Source: DATJPR01 sp035506295 (GTDB taxonomy: Bacteria > Bacteroidota > Ignavibacteria > UBA10030 > UBA6906). Taken from it: 64,000 nt of DNA. The stretch is from positions 1 to 64,000 of the forward strand of contig DATJPR010000189.1 in the NCBI GenBank assembly GCA_035506295.1, written 5' to 3'. Shown one piece after another: positions 52,819 to 61,699 of the stretch; position 1 is the stretch's first letter; each line of letters starts with the position of its first letter. The notes beneath the pieces are model-generated. The model made no database searches. It had not been told where the DNA came from and saw nothing but the letters and a program-made list of their open reading frames with translations. Both the position numbers and the translations under genes were made by a program.

Positions 52819-52861
52819 GTCTTGGTCCCCATGAGATGTTCACCCCTCCTTTCGGAGGCGC

Positions 52862-53380
52862 CTAGCGGGAGGCGGGTGTGAGAAAACTCCCCGCATAGGC
52901 AACATAGTGCTCGGCGGATCGCACGAGCGCGGCGCGCTCTTCCCCGGTAAGGTCGCGCACGATGCGCGCGGGCACGCCGGCAACCAGGACACCGGGCGGG
53001 ACAATGAAGCGTTCCCTGACCACCGCGCCCGCCGCCACGACGGCATCGGGTCCGACCACCGCCCCATCGAGGACGGTGGCGTTCATGCCGATGAGACAGC
53101 GGTCGCGGATCGTGCACCCGTGAACCATCGCCAGATGCCCGACCGTCACTTCGGCCCCCACGACCGCCGGCAATTCGTGTGTCACATGAAGAACAGCGCC
53201 GTCCTGAATGTTCGACCGTTCACCGACGGTGATGGCGTTGATGTCGCCGCGCAGAACAGCATTGAACCACACGCTCGCGAAGTCCCCGAGACGCACATCG
53301 CCGATGACCATCGCGCCTTCAGCAAGGTAAACGGAATGCCCCAGGGTCGGCGAGACGCCATGGTGCAGGATAGGCGGCAC
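52862..53380 (-). CDS. Gamma-carbonic-anhydrase-like hexapeptide protein
   Basis: 172 residues from a GTG at 53380. It is a left-handed beta-helix of hexapeptide repeats (VYLAEGAMVIGDVRLGD, VVGPDAVVAAGAVV) with the three zinc His in VLHVTHE and VGHLAMVHGC. YrdA/PaaY/CaiE-type members may or may not hydrate CO2. The key Arg and Asp (VLRGDINAI) are present. It starts three bases after the DUF3108 gene's stop and is probably co-transcribed. Confidence 0.92.
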   Translation of the reverse strand: MPPILHHGVSPTLGHSVYLAEGAMVIGDVRLGDFASVWFNAVLRGDINAITVGERSNIQDGAVLHVTHELPAVVGAEVTVGHLAMVHGCTIRDRCLIGMNATVLDGAVVGPDAVVAAGAVVRERFIVPPGVLVAGVPARIVRDLTGEERAALVRSAEHYVAYAGSFLTPASR

Positions 53381-53383
53381 GCC

Positions 53384-54187
53384 CTATCCTTTCGCCCGCG
53401 GCGGCACCCACCCCGCGCGGGTCCATTGCATCAACTCGATCGTCACGCTTCCGAGGATCACCTTCATCTTGGCCATGATCGGCACACGGGCTTCGTCATT
53501 ACTGAACCATCCTTCGAAATCGCCCGTCAGGCCGAAGATCCCCACGAAATTCGCCGTCCCCTCGAACTTGACCGCATCCACCGGGTAATCGATCGCGTCG
53601 ACCTCCACCGGGTCACGCTCCCCGGAAAAATTGATCCGCGTCGTCACCTTTTGCTCGTTGATGATTGTCGGGATGGTCATCGTGCGCCCGCTGAGCAGAT
53701 ACTGCCGTGCGGTGAAGAACAGCGACAGACCGTCTTCATAGACCTGGTCGAGCGCCATCGTATCCCGTTTCTCAACGACGGTGTCGTGCTCCCCCTTCTC
53801 CAGGAACACCATCTTGCGGTCATAGTCGAAGGTGTAGCGCGAGAAATCCCACCAGTCGTCCTGCTTGAGCTTCCCGATGAATTTGTGGGAGTACATCATG
53901 GTGTCGATGTAGCTCTCATACGTCGCGTGCAGGTCGACGAACGGAACCTTCGGGTACGAATTGATCAGCGCCTTCGTATGGTAGACGAGGTGGTTCGGTA
54001 TTTCCTCGCGCTTGAGCGCCAGAACCCGGATCGAGCCGAGATCGAAGGGACCGTACCGGACATTGTACACGAGGTCCTCTCCCACCTGGAAGATGTGGGG
54101 TTCTGCGGCCGACTGTCCACGCAGCACGTCGGGATGGATCGCGATACAGAGCAGGGCGCCCAACAGACAACACTGGAAATGGTGCAA
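53384..54187 (-). CDS. DUF3108 secreted protein
   Basis: 267 residues from a TTG at 54187, with AGGACGGG upstream and no in-frame ATG before it. A signal peptide (LLGALLCIAIHP) is followed by the DUF3108 start FQVGEDLVYNVRYGPFDLGSI, then RYTFDYDRKMVFLEKGEHD and a late EGWFSNDEARVPIMAKMKVILGSVTIEL. Such proteins are periplasmic and of unknown role, thought to bind lipophilic or polysaccharide ligands. It follows the S41 peptidase by 12 bases. Confidence 0.85.
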   Translation of the reverse strand: MHHFQCCLLGALLCIAIHPDVLRGQSAAEPHIFQVGEDLVYNVRYGPFDLGSIRVLALKREEIPNHLVYHTKALINSYPKVPFVDLHATYESYIDTMMYSHKFIGKLKQDDWWDFSRYTFDYDRKMVFLEKGEHDTVVEKRDTMALDQVYEDGLSLFFTARQYLLSGRTMTIPTIINEQKVTTRINFSGERDPVEVDAIDYPVDAVKFEGTANFVGIFGLTGDFEGWFSNDEARVPIMAKMKVILGSVTIELMQWTRAGWVPPRAKG

Positions 54188-54199
54188 GGTCCCGTCCTG

Positions 54200-55816
54200 T
54201 CAGTGAAGGCTGGTCATGTGCGCGTTGATGCGCTCGGCTTCGTCGAAGAGTTTCATCGCCTTCGCGAACTGATTGTCCTCCCCGAGAATGGTCCTGGAGC
54301 TTCCTTCGTTGCCGAAGAGGCTCCGCGCGATATATGCCTTGGCGAATGCCTTGATGAAGTGGAGGTCCTGCTCGTAGGACGAGTCCCGGAATTCGACCTT
54401 CTGCTCCTTGCCGAGCGCGACGATCTGGTCCAGCATCGGCCTCGTCATTTCGAAATCCTTCACAAACCGCGCGCAGTCCTTGCCGTATTCCTGGCGCAAG
54501 GCAGTGCCGTGCTGCTCGAGGTAGCGGTTCGCGAATTCGGGGAACACGTTGTGGCTGCGCAGCTGGACCGTGTATTCGTTCAGCCGGTCCGCCTTCACGA
54601 TGTAGTCCGGCGTGATCCCGCCGCCGCCGTACACGACGCGCCCGCCCATCGTCTTGAATTTCGGTCTGGTGGAATCCTGCTCTTCCGTATGGGTGATGTT
54701 CTCTCCCTCGACTTCGGTCCGTTCAAACGCCTCGCGCGCGTAATTGGCCCTGTCGTGATCGTACGGCCGCTGGATGAGACGGCCACTCGGTGTATAATAC
54801 CGGGCGGTGGTGAGCCGGAACGCCGACCCGTCACGCAGCATATACTGACGCTGAACGAGGCCCTTGCCAAACGTTGTCTCGCCGACGATGAGCCCGCGGT
54901 CCCAGTCCTGGATGGCGCCCGCGACGATCTCGCTGGCTGACGCTGAGGCGTTGTTCACAAGAATGATCAGCGGGACGTTCGTGTATTTTCCGTTCCCTGA
55001 AGAGACATACTCCTCGTCGAATTCCGACCGCCGCCCTTTGGTGTACACGATCTTCCGGTCGCCGGGCATCAGTTCATCCACCATCTTGAAGGCCTGCTCC
55101 AGGTAGCCCCCGGCGTTCTGACGGAGATCGAGGACCATTCGCTGCATCCCCGCCGCTTTGAGTTTCGTCATCGCTTCCATGAATTCGTCGTGCGTCGTGG
55201 CGGCGAAGCGCGAGACGCTGATGTACCCTGTCTGATCGTCGACCATGTAGGCCGCGTCAACCGTGTAGATCGGGATATTGTCGCGCGTGATGTCGAAGTC
55301 CAGGGGATTCTTGATCCCCGCCCTCACGATGGTCACTTTGACATGGGTGCCTTTCGGCCCACGGAGTTTCTTTTGAACCCCTTCCTGCGTGATCCCGACG
55401 CAGGAGGAGTCATTGATCTTGACGATCTTGTCGCCCCCCAGAATGCCGAGCGCCTCACTCGGGCCCCCGGTGACGGGCGAAACCACCATCAGGGTGTCGT
55501 TGAGAACCTGGAATTCGATGCCGATCCCCTCGAAGCTCCCCTGGAATTCCTCCGTGACCCGCTGCATCTGGCTCGCAGGGATGTAGACGGAATGCGGATC
55601 CAGTTGACCCAGCAAACCGTTGATCGCAGCTTCGGTGAGCTTTTGCGGGTCGACGTTGTCGACATAGTTCTTTTGTGTGAGACTCAGGACATCCTGAAAT
55701 TTCGTGATTTGGTCATAAATGCTGTCGGCAGAGAGCACGTGATTCAGCATGGCACCCAACCCAAGACTCAGCACAATAACGCCCAACAGCGTGCCCACAG
55801 AAAAACGCTTTCGCAT
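54200..55816 (-). CDS. S41-family C-terminal processing peptidase (CtpA type)
   Basis: 538 residues from the ATG at 55816, which has GGGAG upstream; a longer frame to 55984 lacks support. It has an N-terminal membrane/signal segment (RFSVGTLLGVIVLSLGLG) and a PDZ domain (SFEGIGIEFQVLNDTLMVVS, LGGDKIVKINDSS). The S41 core has catalytic Ser in NNASASASEIVAG and Lys in GETTFGKGLVQ, then YTPSGRLIQRPYD. The C-terminal ~180 residues are helical. It trims periplasmic proteins at their C termini. Confidence 0.93.
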   Translation of the reverse strand: MRKRFSVGTLLGVIVLSLGLGAMLNHVLSADSIYDQITKFQDVLSLTQKNYVDNVDPQKLTEAAINGLLGQLDPHSVYIPASQMQRVTEEFQGSFEGIGIEFQVLNDTLMVVSPVTGGPSEALGILGGDKIVKINDSSCVGITQEGVQKKLRGPKGTHVKVTIVRAGIKNPLDFDITRDNIPIYTVDAAYMVDDQTGYISVSRFAATTHDEFMEAMTKLKAAGMQRMVLDLRQNAGGYLEQAFKMVDELMPGDRKIVYTKGRRSEFDEEYVSSGNGKYTNVPLIILVNNASASASEIVAGAIQDWDRGLIVGETTFGKGLVQRQYMLRDGSAFRLTTARYYTPSGRLIQRPYDHDRANYAREAFERTEVEGENITHTEEQDSTRPKFKTMGGRVVYGGGGITPDYIVKADRLNEYTVQLRSHNVFPEFANRYLEQHGTALRQEYGKDCARFVKDFEMTRPMLDQIVALGKEQKVEFRDSSYEQDLHFIKAFAKAYIARSLFGNEGSSRTILGEDNQFAKAMKLFDEAERINAHMTSLH

Positions 55817-55911
55817 GAATATCTCCCTGAAGAATGTTTGTCCCGTAATCACGGTAGTCAGAGAATAATGTAATGAATTGACCGGACAATCAAAAAACAG
55901 TGAACTGCGGC

Positions 55912-56667
55912 CTACCGGACCGGCTTCCAGTGCGAGGAAACCGATCGGTGGAGTATCGTCACCCAGAGATAGTTCACGAACCACGATCCCATAACGCCGA
56001 GATAGCCGTATCGCCGGAACCTCCGGGGCGATTCATAGACCACCATGTCGTCAAAATACACGATGCGACCCAGTTTGCCGAGCCGGCGGAAAAGGTCGTA
56101 GTCTTCTCCCGCGGCGATCGTTGCGTCGTAACCGTGCGCCGTCATGAATATGCTGCGGCGCACCACGTGACACTCCCCCCGGCCCATCGACATCCCGACC
56201 TTGTTCATCATCGAGAAGAGCCAGTTGAAGAACCCGTGAAACACCAGATCGGACAGGCGGCGATCGTCGGGAAACACCTCGACCCTGCACGTGGCCGCGA
56301 TCACCGCGGGATCCTGGAGCGCCGCTTCCAACCGGGTGAAGAACTCGTCGGCGTCACCGATCAGGGTGTCCGCGTTCATGAACACCAACGTCGCGCCCCG
56401 CGCCCGCGCCGCCCCGAGGTTTCTCCCGAGCGCGATCGTCTGACGGACGCCATCGGTATTCTCGACCACCGGATCGCCATAGCGACGGGCAATCGAGAGC
56501 GTCCTATCCGTGCTCCCGCCGTCGCTGATGATGACTTCAAGGCCGAAGCGCTTCCTTCGATCGGCGGTAAATTGCGCGAGCATTCCCGCGAGGAGTTTTT
56601 CCTCGTTGAGCGTCGGGACGATGATGCTGAACGCCGGAGTGTCGGACGGGAGCGGACGCGGTTCCAT
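55912..56667 (-). CDS. Family 2 glycosyltransferase
   Basis: 251 residues from the ATG at 56667, which overlaps the GH57 stop by one base (TGATG). It is of GT-A type: FSIIVPTLNEEKLLAGML, VIISDGGSTDRTLSIA and the metal-binding DXD-like stretch VFMNADTLIGD. It is short, with a weak membrane-associated C terminus (YLGVMGSWFVNYLW). Acceptor and sugar are unknown. Coupling to the GH57 enzyme hints at glucan or glycolipid work. Confidence 0.88.
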   Translation of the reverse strand: MEPRPLPSDTPAFSIIVPTLNEEKLLAGMLAQFTADRRKRFGLEVIISDGGSTDRTLSIARRYGDPVVENTDGVRQTIALGRNLGAARARGATLVFMNADTLIGDADEFFTRLEAALQDPAVIAATCRVEVFPDDRRLSDLVFHGFFNWLFSMMNKVGMSMGRGECHVVRRSIFMTAHGYDATIAAGEDYDLFRRLGKLGRIVYFDDMVVYESPRRFRRYGYLGVMGSWFVNYLWVTILHRSVSSHWKPVR

Positions 56668-58799
56668 CACGCCGAGGTCACCGCCTGACTGATCCGCACT
56701 TTGAACTGGTGAGCGCCCGATTGCGCCCCGCCTGCCGGCTCAAGACGGAACCGCCAATGGGGAATGACGACCGCGGCCTGGAACACACGCTCGAACCCGG
56801 CTTCGGACAACGAGACGGTTTCGAGCGGAAACCGCCACAAGGTCGCAGGGCGGTCAAGACTGAACGTCGTCTGCAGCCGGAGCCAGCGATCGACGAGCTT
56901 GACACTCCTGACGTTCGGTTCCTCTCCCTGGCTCATGATCCGTCGATCCTGGAGCGGGCGTCCTTCGATATCGTAGAACCGGTCCGGGGCGTCGCCTGCC
57001 ATCGCACCGATGCACCATTCGATGCCGAGCCAGAGGTCGATGGGGCGCGGCTCCCTGTTGGTGACGACATAGTCCACGGAAAATGCGTCGCGCCCGTCCT
57101 CATAACGAAGAGTCTTCCTGACCGACAGCTTGTGGGGGAGGGCCGTGCGCCAGATTCCCCCCTCGCGTTCAAAATCGATTTCCACCTCTTTCCCGTTCAC
57201 ACGCTGGGCAACCGTGTATGGCTGATTGACGAAGTCGCCGAGTTCCGGATATCGGCATTCCTGCACTTCGTGCAATGTGGTCGCCTCGCCGAAGAAGTGA
57301 TCGATCATCGAGCCGTGCCGGTACCAGTCATAGGAGAGATACCGGTCGAGCCCCGCTTCTTTCACTTCCCCGGGTTCCGTTCCGCCCGGCCGCTGACCAT
57401 GCGCCGCTTCAATGACGCGCCGGTGGTACCCTTCTTCTCTCCTGCTGACAATGTCGAGGAGGTTGACGGCCTCGGGCTTCACCGAGAGCTCGACCATCGT
57501 GGCTCCCGATGCCGGCGTGAAACACATGTCCAGACGCCCGGATTCGACAATGACCTCCGTGTGTCCATCGGCGTCAAAATCCGTTTCTTCGACCTGGGGC
57601 GCGTGCAATGGCTGAAGACCGTCGAGCCCGGCCTCCGCGCGGAGCAGGCTGCGGTACACCGGCATCCGGAGGTTCGGAAGGTAGAGCCCTCCGAAGACGC
57701 CGTGCCAGTACGGATCGTTGCATTGCCCTGCCCAGAGAGCATCAAGGATTTCCTGGGGGACGTGACCCCGGTGCAATGCGTGCACGCGGGAGGCGATCCG
57801 GAGCATCTTCTTGTGCATATGGTTCGACTCGGGGTACTTGGCGAGGAAATTCCGCCAATACCCTCCGCGCACGAACACCGCAAACTCTTCAAACAATCCG
57901 TGGTCCTTCAACGCCTGCTCGAACTTCTCGAACCCGGCATAGGCCCGGGGCGTCAGGGCCCATTTGAGCATCTCGCCGTACGCTGCCGCGGGAAGATACA
58001 CCCGGCCGGCCGGAGAGAACAGGTTTACAATCGTTCCCGCGTGGATCGGCTTCACCCACGACGATTCCTGCTCGATCATCCTGCAGAAGGACTCGAGCCA
58101 GCCTTCTTCATAGACGCTGTGATACGTCTTCGGCCACACCCCGAACTTCTCGCCATCGTCGCCGTGGATGACGAACCTTCTCCCGTCCAGTGAAGCGACC
58201 GTCCGGAAGTAGTCGAAGGATTCCGACAGAGATTTGAACGGGATCGCATAGCGCAGGACGCGGTTGATGGGAAGGACGGCCAGCGCCTTCCCGTTGTCTT
58301 CCGTGATGTAGTAGCCCGTGAGCTGTTCATCGCGCAGCCCCGCGTAGCGGAAATGGGTGTCGTCGATCATAACGAATTCCACGCCCGCCTCCACCAGGGA
58401 GGTCACGAGGTGTTGCTCCCACACGCGCTCTGCAAGCCACATCCCCCTCGGTTGCACTCCGAACAGATCCTTTAAAAGCGTCGTCAGCTTGCGGATCTGG
58501 CCGACACGATCCTCCGGGGGAATGACGGGAAGGATGGCCTCGTAGTACGCGCCGGTCAGGAGTTCGATCTGCCCGCGTTGCACCATCCCCTTGATCCTGT
58601 CGATCAGTTCCGGATGGTGGTCGACGACCCACTCGAGAAGCGTCCCCGTCCAGTGCTGCGTGAACTTCACCGAGGGATGACGCTCGAGCACGTCCAGAAA
58701 CGGCTTGTACGCGGCCTGGTACGCTTCTTCGAAGACAGAATCGAAGTTGCCGATCGGCTGGTGGCTATGGACGGCAAAAACGAAATTGACGGTCTGCAT
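56667..58799 (-). CDS. GH57 alpha-amylase / 4-alpha-glucanotransferase
   Basis: 710 residues from the ATG at 58799, with AGGAATTC upstream. GH57 domain: FAVHSHQPIGNF at the N terminus, nucleophile Glu in GMWLAERVWEQH and acid Asp in EFVMIDDTHFRYAG. The DUF1925 and DUF1926 beta-sandwich domains follow (WRNFLAKYPESNHMHKKML; LDMCFTPASGATMVELSV; YVVTNREPRPIDLWLGIEW), the classic three-domain layout. There is no signal peptide, so it is cytoplasmic, acting on alpha-1,4-glucans such as glycogen. Confidence 0.93.
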   Translation of the reverse strand: MQTVNFVFAVHSHQPIGNFDSVFEEAYQAAYKPFLDVLERHPSVKFTQHWTGTLLEWVVDHHPELIDRIKGMVQRGQIELLTGAYYEAILPVIPPEDRVGQIRKLTTLLKDLFGVQPRGMWLAERVWEQHLVTSLVEAGVEFVMIDDTHFRYAGLRDEQLTGYYITEDNGKALAVLPINRVLRYAIPFKSLSESFDYFRTVASLDGRRFVIHGDDGEKFGVWPKTYHSVYEEGWLESFCRMIEQESSWVKPIHAGTIVNLFSPAGRVYLPAAAYGEMLKWALTPRAYAGFEKFEQALKDHGLFEEFAVFVRGGYWRNFLAKYPESNHMHKKMLRIASRVHALHRGHVPQEILDALWAGQCNDPYWHGVFGGLYLPNLRMPVYRSLLRAEAGLDGLQPLHAPQVEETDFDADGHTEVIVESGRLDMCFTPASGATMVELSVKPEAVNLLDIVSRREEGYHRRVIEAAHGQRPGGTEPGEVKEAGLDRYLSYDWYRHGSMIDHFFGEATTLHEVQECRYPELGDFVNQPYTVAQRVNGKEVEIDFEREGGIWRTALPHKLSVRKTLRYEDGRDAFSVDYVVTNREPRPIDLWLGIEWCIGAMAGDAPDRFYDIEGRPLQDRRIMSQGEEPNVRSVKLVDRWLRLQTTFSLDRPATLWRFPLETVSLSEAGFERVFQAAVVIPHWRFRLEPAGGAQSGAHQFKVRISQAVTSA

Positions 58800-58883
58800 G
58801 AATTCCTGAAGGTCCGACAACCATACTGATCCCGCGTCTGTCCGGCACGGAGGATCCGTCCGGGGGCTCCTGTGCGGCTTGCC

Positions 58884-60395
58884 TTACTGCTCCGGCTTCA
58901 TTTGCGGGAAGAACATGACGTCGCGGATCGATTCCTGACCGGTCATGAGCATGGTTAGCCGGTCGATCCCCATCCCCATGCCCGCGGTGGGAGGCATCCC
59001 ATATTCGAGCGCTCGGAGATAGTCCTCGTCGAGCGGCTGGATCTCCTCTTCCCCCCGCGCCCTCGCCTTCATCTGCTGCTCGAAGCGCTGGCGCTGGTCG
59101 AGAGGATCGTTCAATTCGCTAAAGGCGTTGCAGAGCTCCTGTCCGTCGCAGATGACTTCAAACCGTTCGACCAGTCCCTCCTCGCTCCTGTGCTTCTTCG
59201 CGAGCGGGGACATGGAAAGCGGATAATCAGTGATGAACGTGGGCTGAAGCAGTTTCGGTTCAACGTGCGCACTGAAGATCTCATCGATGATTTTCCCCGC
59301 GCCGTCTCCCGGCGCGACGTCAACATGAAGCTCCCGTGCTGCAGCACGCAATTGCTGCTCGTCGAGATTGCGGAGCGCACGCCCGGTATGTTTCTCAATC
59401 GCCTGGAACATCGTGAGACGCTCCCACGGCGGCGTGAAGTCGATCGTCTTTCCGTGGCGCTCAACGACGAGCGATCCGTGGAGGGCCCGGGCGACCCGCC
59501 CGATCATTTCCTCGACGGAATTCATCATCCAGACATAGTCTCGATACGCGACATACACTTCCAGCATTGTGAATTCGGGATTGTGGTTCTTGTCCATCCC
59601 TTCGTTGCGGAAGTCCTTGGAGATTTCATAGACCCCATCAAAGCCGCCGACAATGAGGCGCTTGAGGTAGAGTTCATCCGCGATGCGGAGATACAGATCG
59701 ATGTCGAGGGCGTGGTGATGCGTCACAAACGGCCTCGCGAACGCGCCGCCGTATTGCGGCTGGAGCACGGGCGTTTCCACCTCCAGGATTCCCCGTTCAT
59801 CAAGGAACTGGCGGAGCGTGGAGACGATCCTCGCGCGCTGGACGAACACGTCGCGGACGCCCCGGTTCACGATGAGATCGACATACCGCTGCCTGTACCG
59901 GAGCTCTTTGTCGGCAAACGGGTCGTAGACCGTGCGATCCCCGTGCTCGTCGGTTTTTTCCTTCGCCACCGGCAGCGGGCGGAGCGACTTCGAGAGCAGG
60001 GTCAGCTCTTTGGCGTGGACGGTCACCTCGCCGGTCTTTGTCCGGAAGACAAACCCGTGTACGCCGACCAGGTCGCCGATGTCGAGGAGCTTGAACGCAT
60101 GGTACGTCTCGCCCAGGTCATCCTGCTTGAGATAGACCTGGATTCTTCCCTTGCTGTCTTCAAGATGAAAAAACGATGCCTTTCCCATCCTGCGCAGGGA
60201 CATGATCCGTCCTGCAATCGCCACGTTCATCGCGGGGGAATCCTCCTTGAAGGATCCGAGGATCTCCGCCGAACTTGTCGATTGCTCGAACGCGTACGGA
60301 TAGGGATTGACTCCCCGGGCGCGAAGAAGGTCGTGTTCCTCACGGCGCCGGGCCATGAGATCGTTGAGTTCCTGCAGATTCTGGTCGTTGTCCAC
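58884..60395 (-). CDS. lysS: Lysyl-tRNA synthetase, class II
   Basis: 503 residues from a GTG at 60395, with GGAG six bases upstream. The OB anticodon-binding domain includes VAIAGRIMSLRRMGKASFFH and GDLVGVHGFVFRTKTGEVTV. The class II motifs are RNRGVRDVFVQR-like motif 1 region, motif 2 FRNEGMDKNHNPEFTMLEVY, and motif 3 GMGIDRLTMLMTGQESIRDV. It charges tRNA-Lys. Its own promoter lies at 60441-60469. Downstream, 84 bases separate it from the GH57 start. Confidence 0.97.
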   Translation of the reverse strand: MDNDQNLQELNDLMARRREEHDLLRARGVNPYPYAFEQSTSSAEILGSFKEDSPAMNVAIAGRIMSLRRMGKASFFHLEDSKGRIQVYLKQDDLGETYHAFKLLDIGDLVGVHGFVFRTKTGEVTVHAKELTLLSKSLRPLPVAKEKTDEHGDRTVYDPFADKELRYRQRYVDLIVNRGVRDVFVQRARIVSTLRQFLDERGILEVETPVLQPQYGGAFARPFVTHHHALDIDLYLRIADELYLKRLIVGGFDGVYEISKDFRNEGMDKNHNPEFTMLEVYVAYRDYVWMMNSVEEMIGRVARALHGSLVVERHGKTIDFTPPWERLTMFQAIEKHTGRALRNLDEQQLRAAARELHVDVAPGDGAGKIIDEIFSAHVEPKLLQPTFITDYPLSMSPLAKKHRSEEGLVERFEVICDGQELCNAFSELNDPLDQRQRFEQQMKARARGEEEIQPLDEDYLRALEYGMPPTAGMGMGIDRLTMLMTGQESIRDVMFFPQMKPEQ

Positions 60396-60440
60396 GAATT
60401 CTCCGGCGAACCTCCTATGATGATTTGATTTTAGTTAAGT

Positions 60441-60469
60441 ATTGTACCCACAAATTCATGTAGAAGCAA
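60441..60469 (-). promoter_or_regulatory. Promoter of lysS
   Basis: On the minus strand TTGCTT (60469-60464) and TACAAT (60446-60441) are 17 bases apart, with a leader of about 40 bases to the GTG at 60395. The surrounding DNA is A/T-rich compared with its neighbours. Confidence 0.6.
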
Positions 60470-60519
60470 TAACTCTGGGGCAGGGGCATCGAAGAGCAGA
60501 TGAGGCGGGATGGGCGGGA

Positions 60520-60990
60520 CTACGCGGACCGGCCTTCGGGAAAGTGCGGGGGGGCTGGGATCCGCATCTGGTGCACTTTGCGCCGGAAAGGCTCAGGCAC
60601 CGTGCCGATGGTTTTCTTTTCGTAATCGTACACGGCGATGCCGGTCTTCACGCGTGCGATTTCCTTCTGGTCCGATTGCCGGCTGATGCGAAACAGCATA
60701 TCGAACGTGTGTTTCTGGACGTCGTCAACCGCGACATCGATACTGAGAAGGTCACCGTGGAACGCCTCCGCGCGATAGACGACGACGGCGTCGGTCATGA
60801 TGATCCCCAGTCCCTCGATGTCTTTTTCGGAATATCCGAGCGATGCAAGAAAACGGATGCGCGCTTCCTGGACGAGCGTGAGGACGGCGCCGTTGCCGAG
60901 ATGCCCGCCGTAGTTGATGTCGGAAATCCGGACCGTGAGATCCGTGCTGAAAGGGAAAACCTCGGGGAGGGAAACGCTCGCGCGGGCCAT
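60520..60990 (-). CDS. Acyl-CoA thioesterase-like hotdog protein
   Basis: 156 residues from the ATG at 60990. 4HBT/YbgC-type hotdog fold: VRISDINYGGHLGNGAVLTL and EARIRFLASLGYSE, with the family's Asp-His region in the first motif, then VYRAEAFHGDLLSIDVAVDD. It probably hydrolyses an acyl-CoA or acyl-ACP thioester; the substrate is not readable. It starts seven bases after the lspA stop. Confidence 0.82.
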   Translation of the reverse strand: MARASVSLPEVFPFSTDLTVRISDINYGGHLGNGAVLTLVQEARIRFLASLGYSEKDIEGLGIIMTDAVVVYRAEAFHGDLLSIDVAVDDVQKHTFDMLFRISRQSDQKEIARVKTGIAVYDYEKKTIGTVPEPFRRKVHQMRIPAPPHFPEGRSA

Positions 60991-60997
60991 GAGGGCG

Positions 60998-61507
60998 TTA
61001 CGTGGAACGGTGACGGACCATACGGTAGCTGACGCTCCCGACAAGCAGCGCCACGCCTCCGAGAACAGCGACATCGGCAATGTTGAAGATCGCGGTGCGG
61101 ATGCCACCCACCCCGACGTTGAGAAAATCGATCACCACCCCGTTGTAGACGATGCGATCGATCAGATTGCCGAGCCCGCCGCCGACGATCATGGCGATGG
61201 CCGCGCGTTCGCTCAGCCCGACGTCCCGCGAGAACGAAGCGTAGGCCGTCAACAGGATCAGCATGGTGCCTACGGTCACGGTGAACAACAGGAACCGGAG
61301 CCCCGGGTTGAGCTCGGCACCGAAACTCAGCATCCCCCCACGATTCTCCTCATATTGAAGCCGGAACAGATCGCCGAAAATCGATTGCCTGACCCCCGGC
61401 TCCAAACGCTCCCGCGCAAAGTCTTTCGCAACACGGTCACACCCGATACACATGATCGAAATCACGAGCACGATGACAAGGTTTCGAAATGTTCGGCCTT
61501 CGAGCAT
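60998..61507 (-). CDS. lspA: Lipoprotein signal peptidase (signal peptidase II)
   Basis: 169 residues from the ATG at 61507 (a TTG at 61513 is less likely). It has four membrane helices. The two catalytic aspartates lie in GGGLGNLIDRIVYNGVVIDFL and the N-terminal CDRVAKDFAR region matches the family. It removes signal peptides from prolipoproteins in the inner membrane. The last membrane helix is near VAVLGGVALLVGSV. Confidence 0.94.
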   Translation of the reverse strand: MLEGRTFRNLVIVLVISIMCIGCDRVAKDFARERLEPGVRQSIFGDLFRLQYEENRGGMLSFGAELNPGLRFLLFTVTVGTMLILLTAYASFSRDVGLSERAAIAMIVGGGLGNLIDRIVYNGVVIDFLNVGVGGIRTAIFNIADVAVLGGVALLVGSVSYRMVRHRST

Positions 61508-61699
61508 GCGCAAAACTGCCCCCGGTATTGATTGGTGAGGCCGGAACAGGGATCACGCCCGGCCGGAGCTGCTCCATCTGTGTACGGAAAACAGGGTCCT
61601 CTCGTTGCACGACACTCTGCAAAATCCCCGGCACCCCTCTTTCCCTGTGACACTTTCCCCTCCTCGAAGGTTTAGGGGAATTTACGCGAAGCGCCGCCC

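Noticed and set aside
52907..54940. 677-codon plus-strand frame
   Set aside because: Spans three clear minus-strand genes and the start of none; an antisense artefact.
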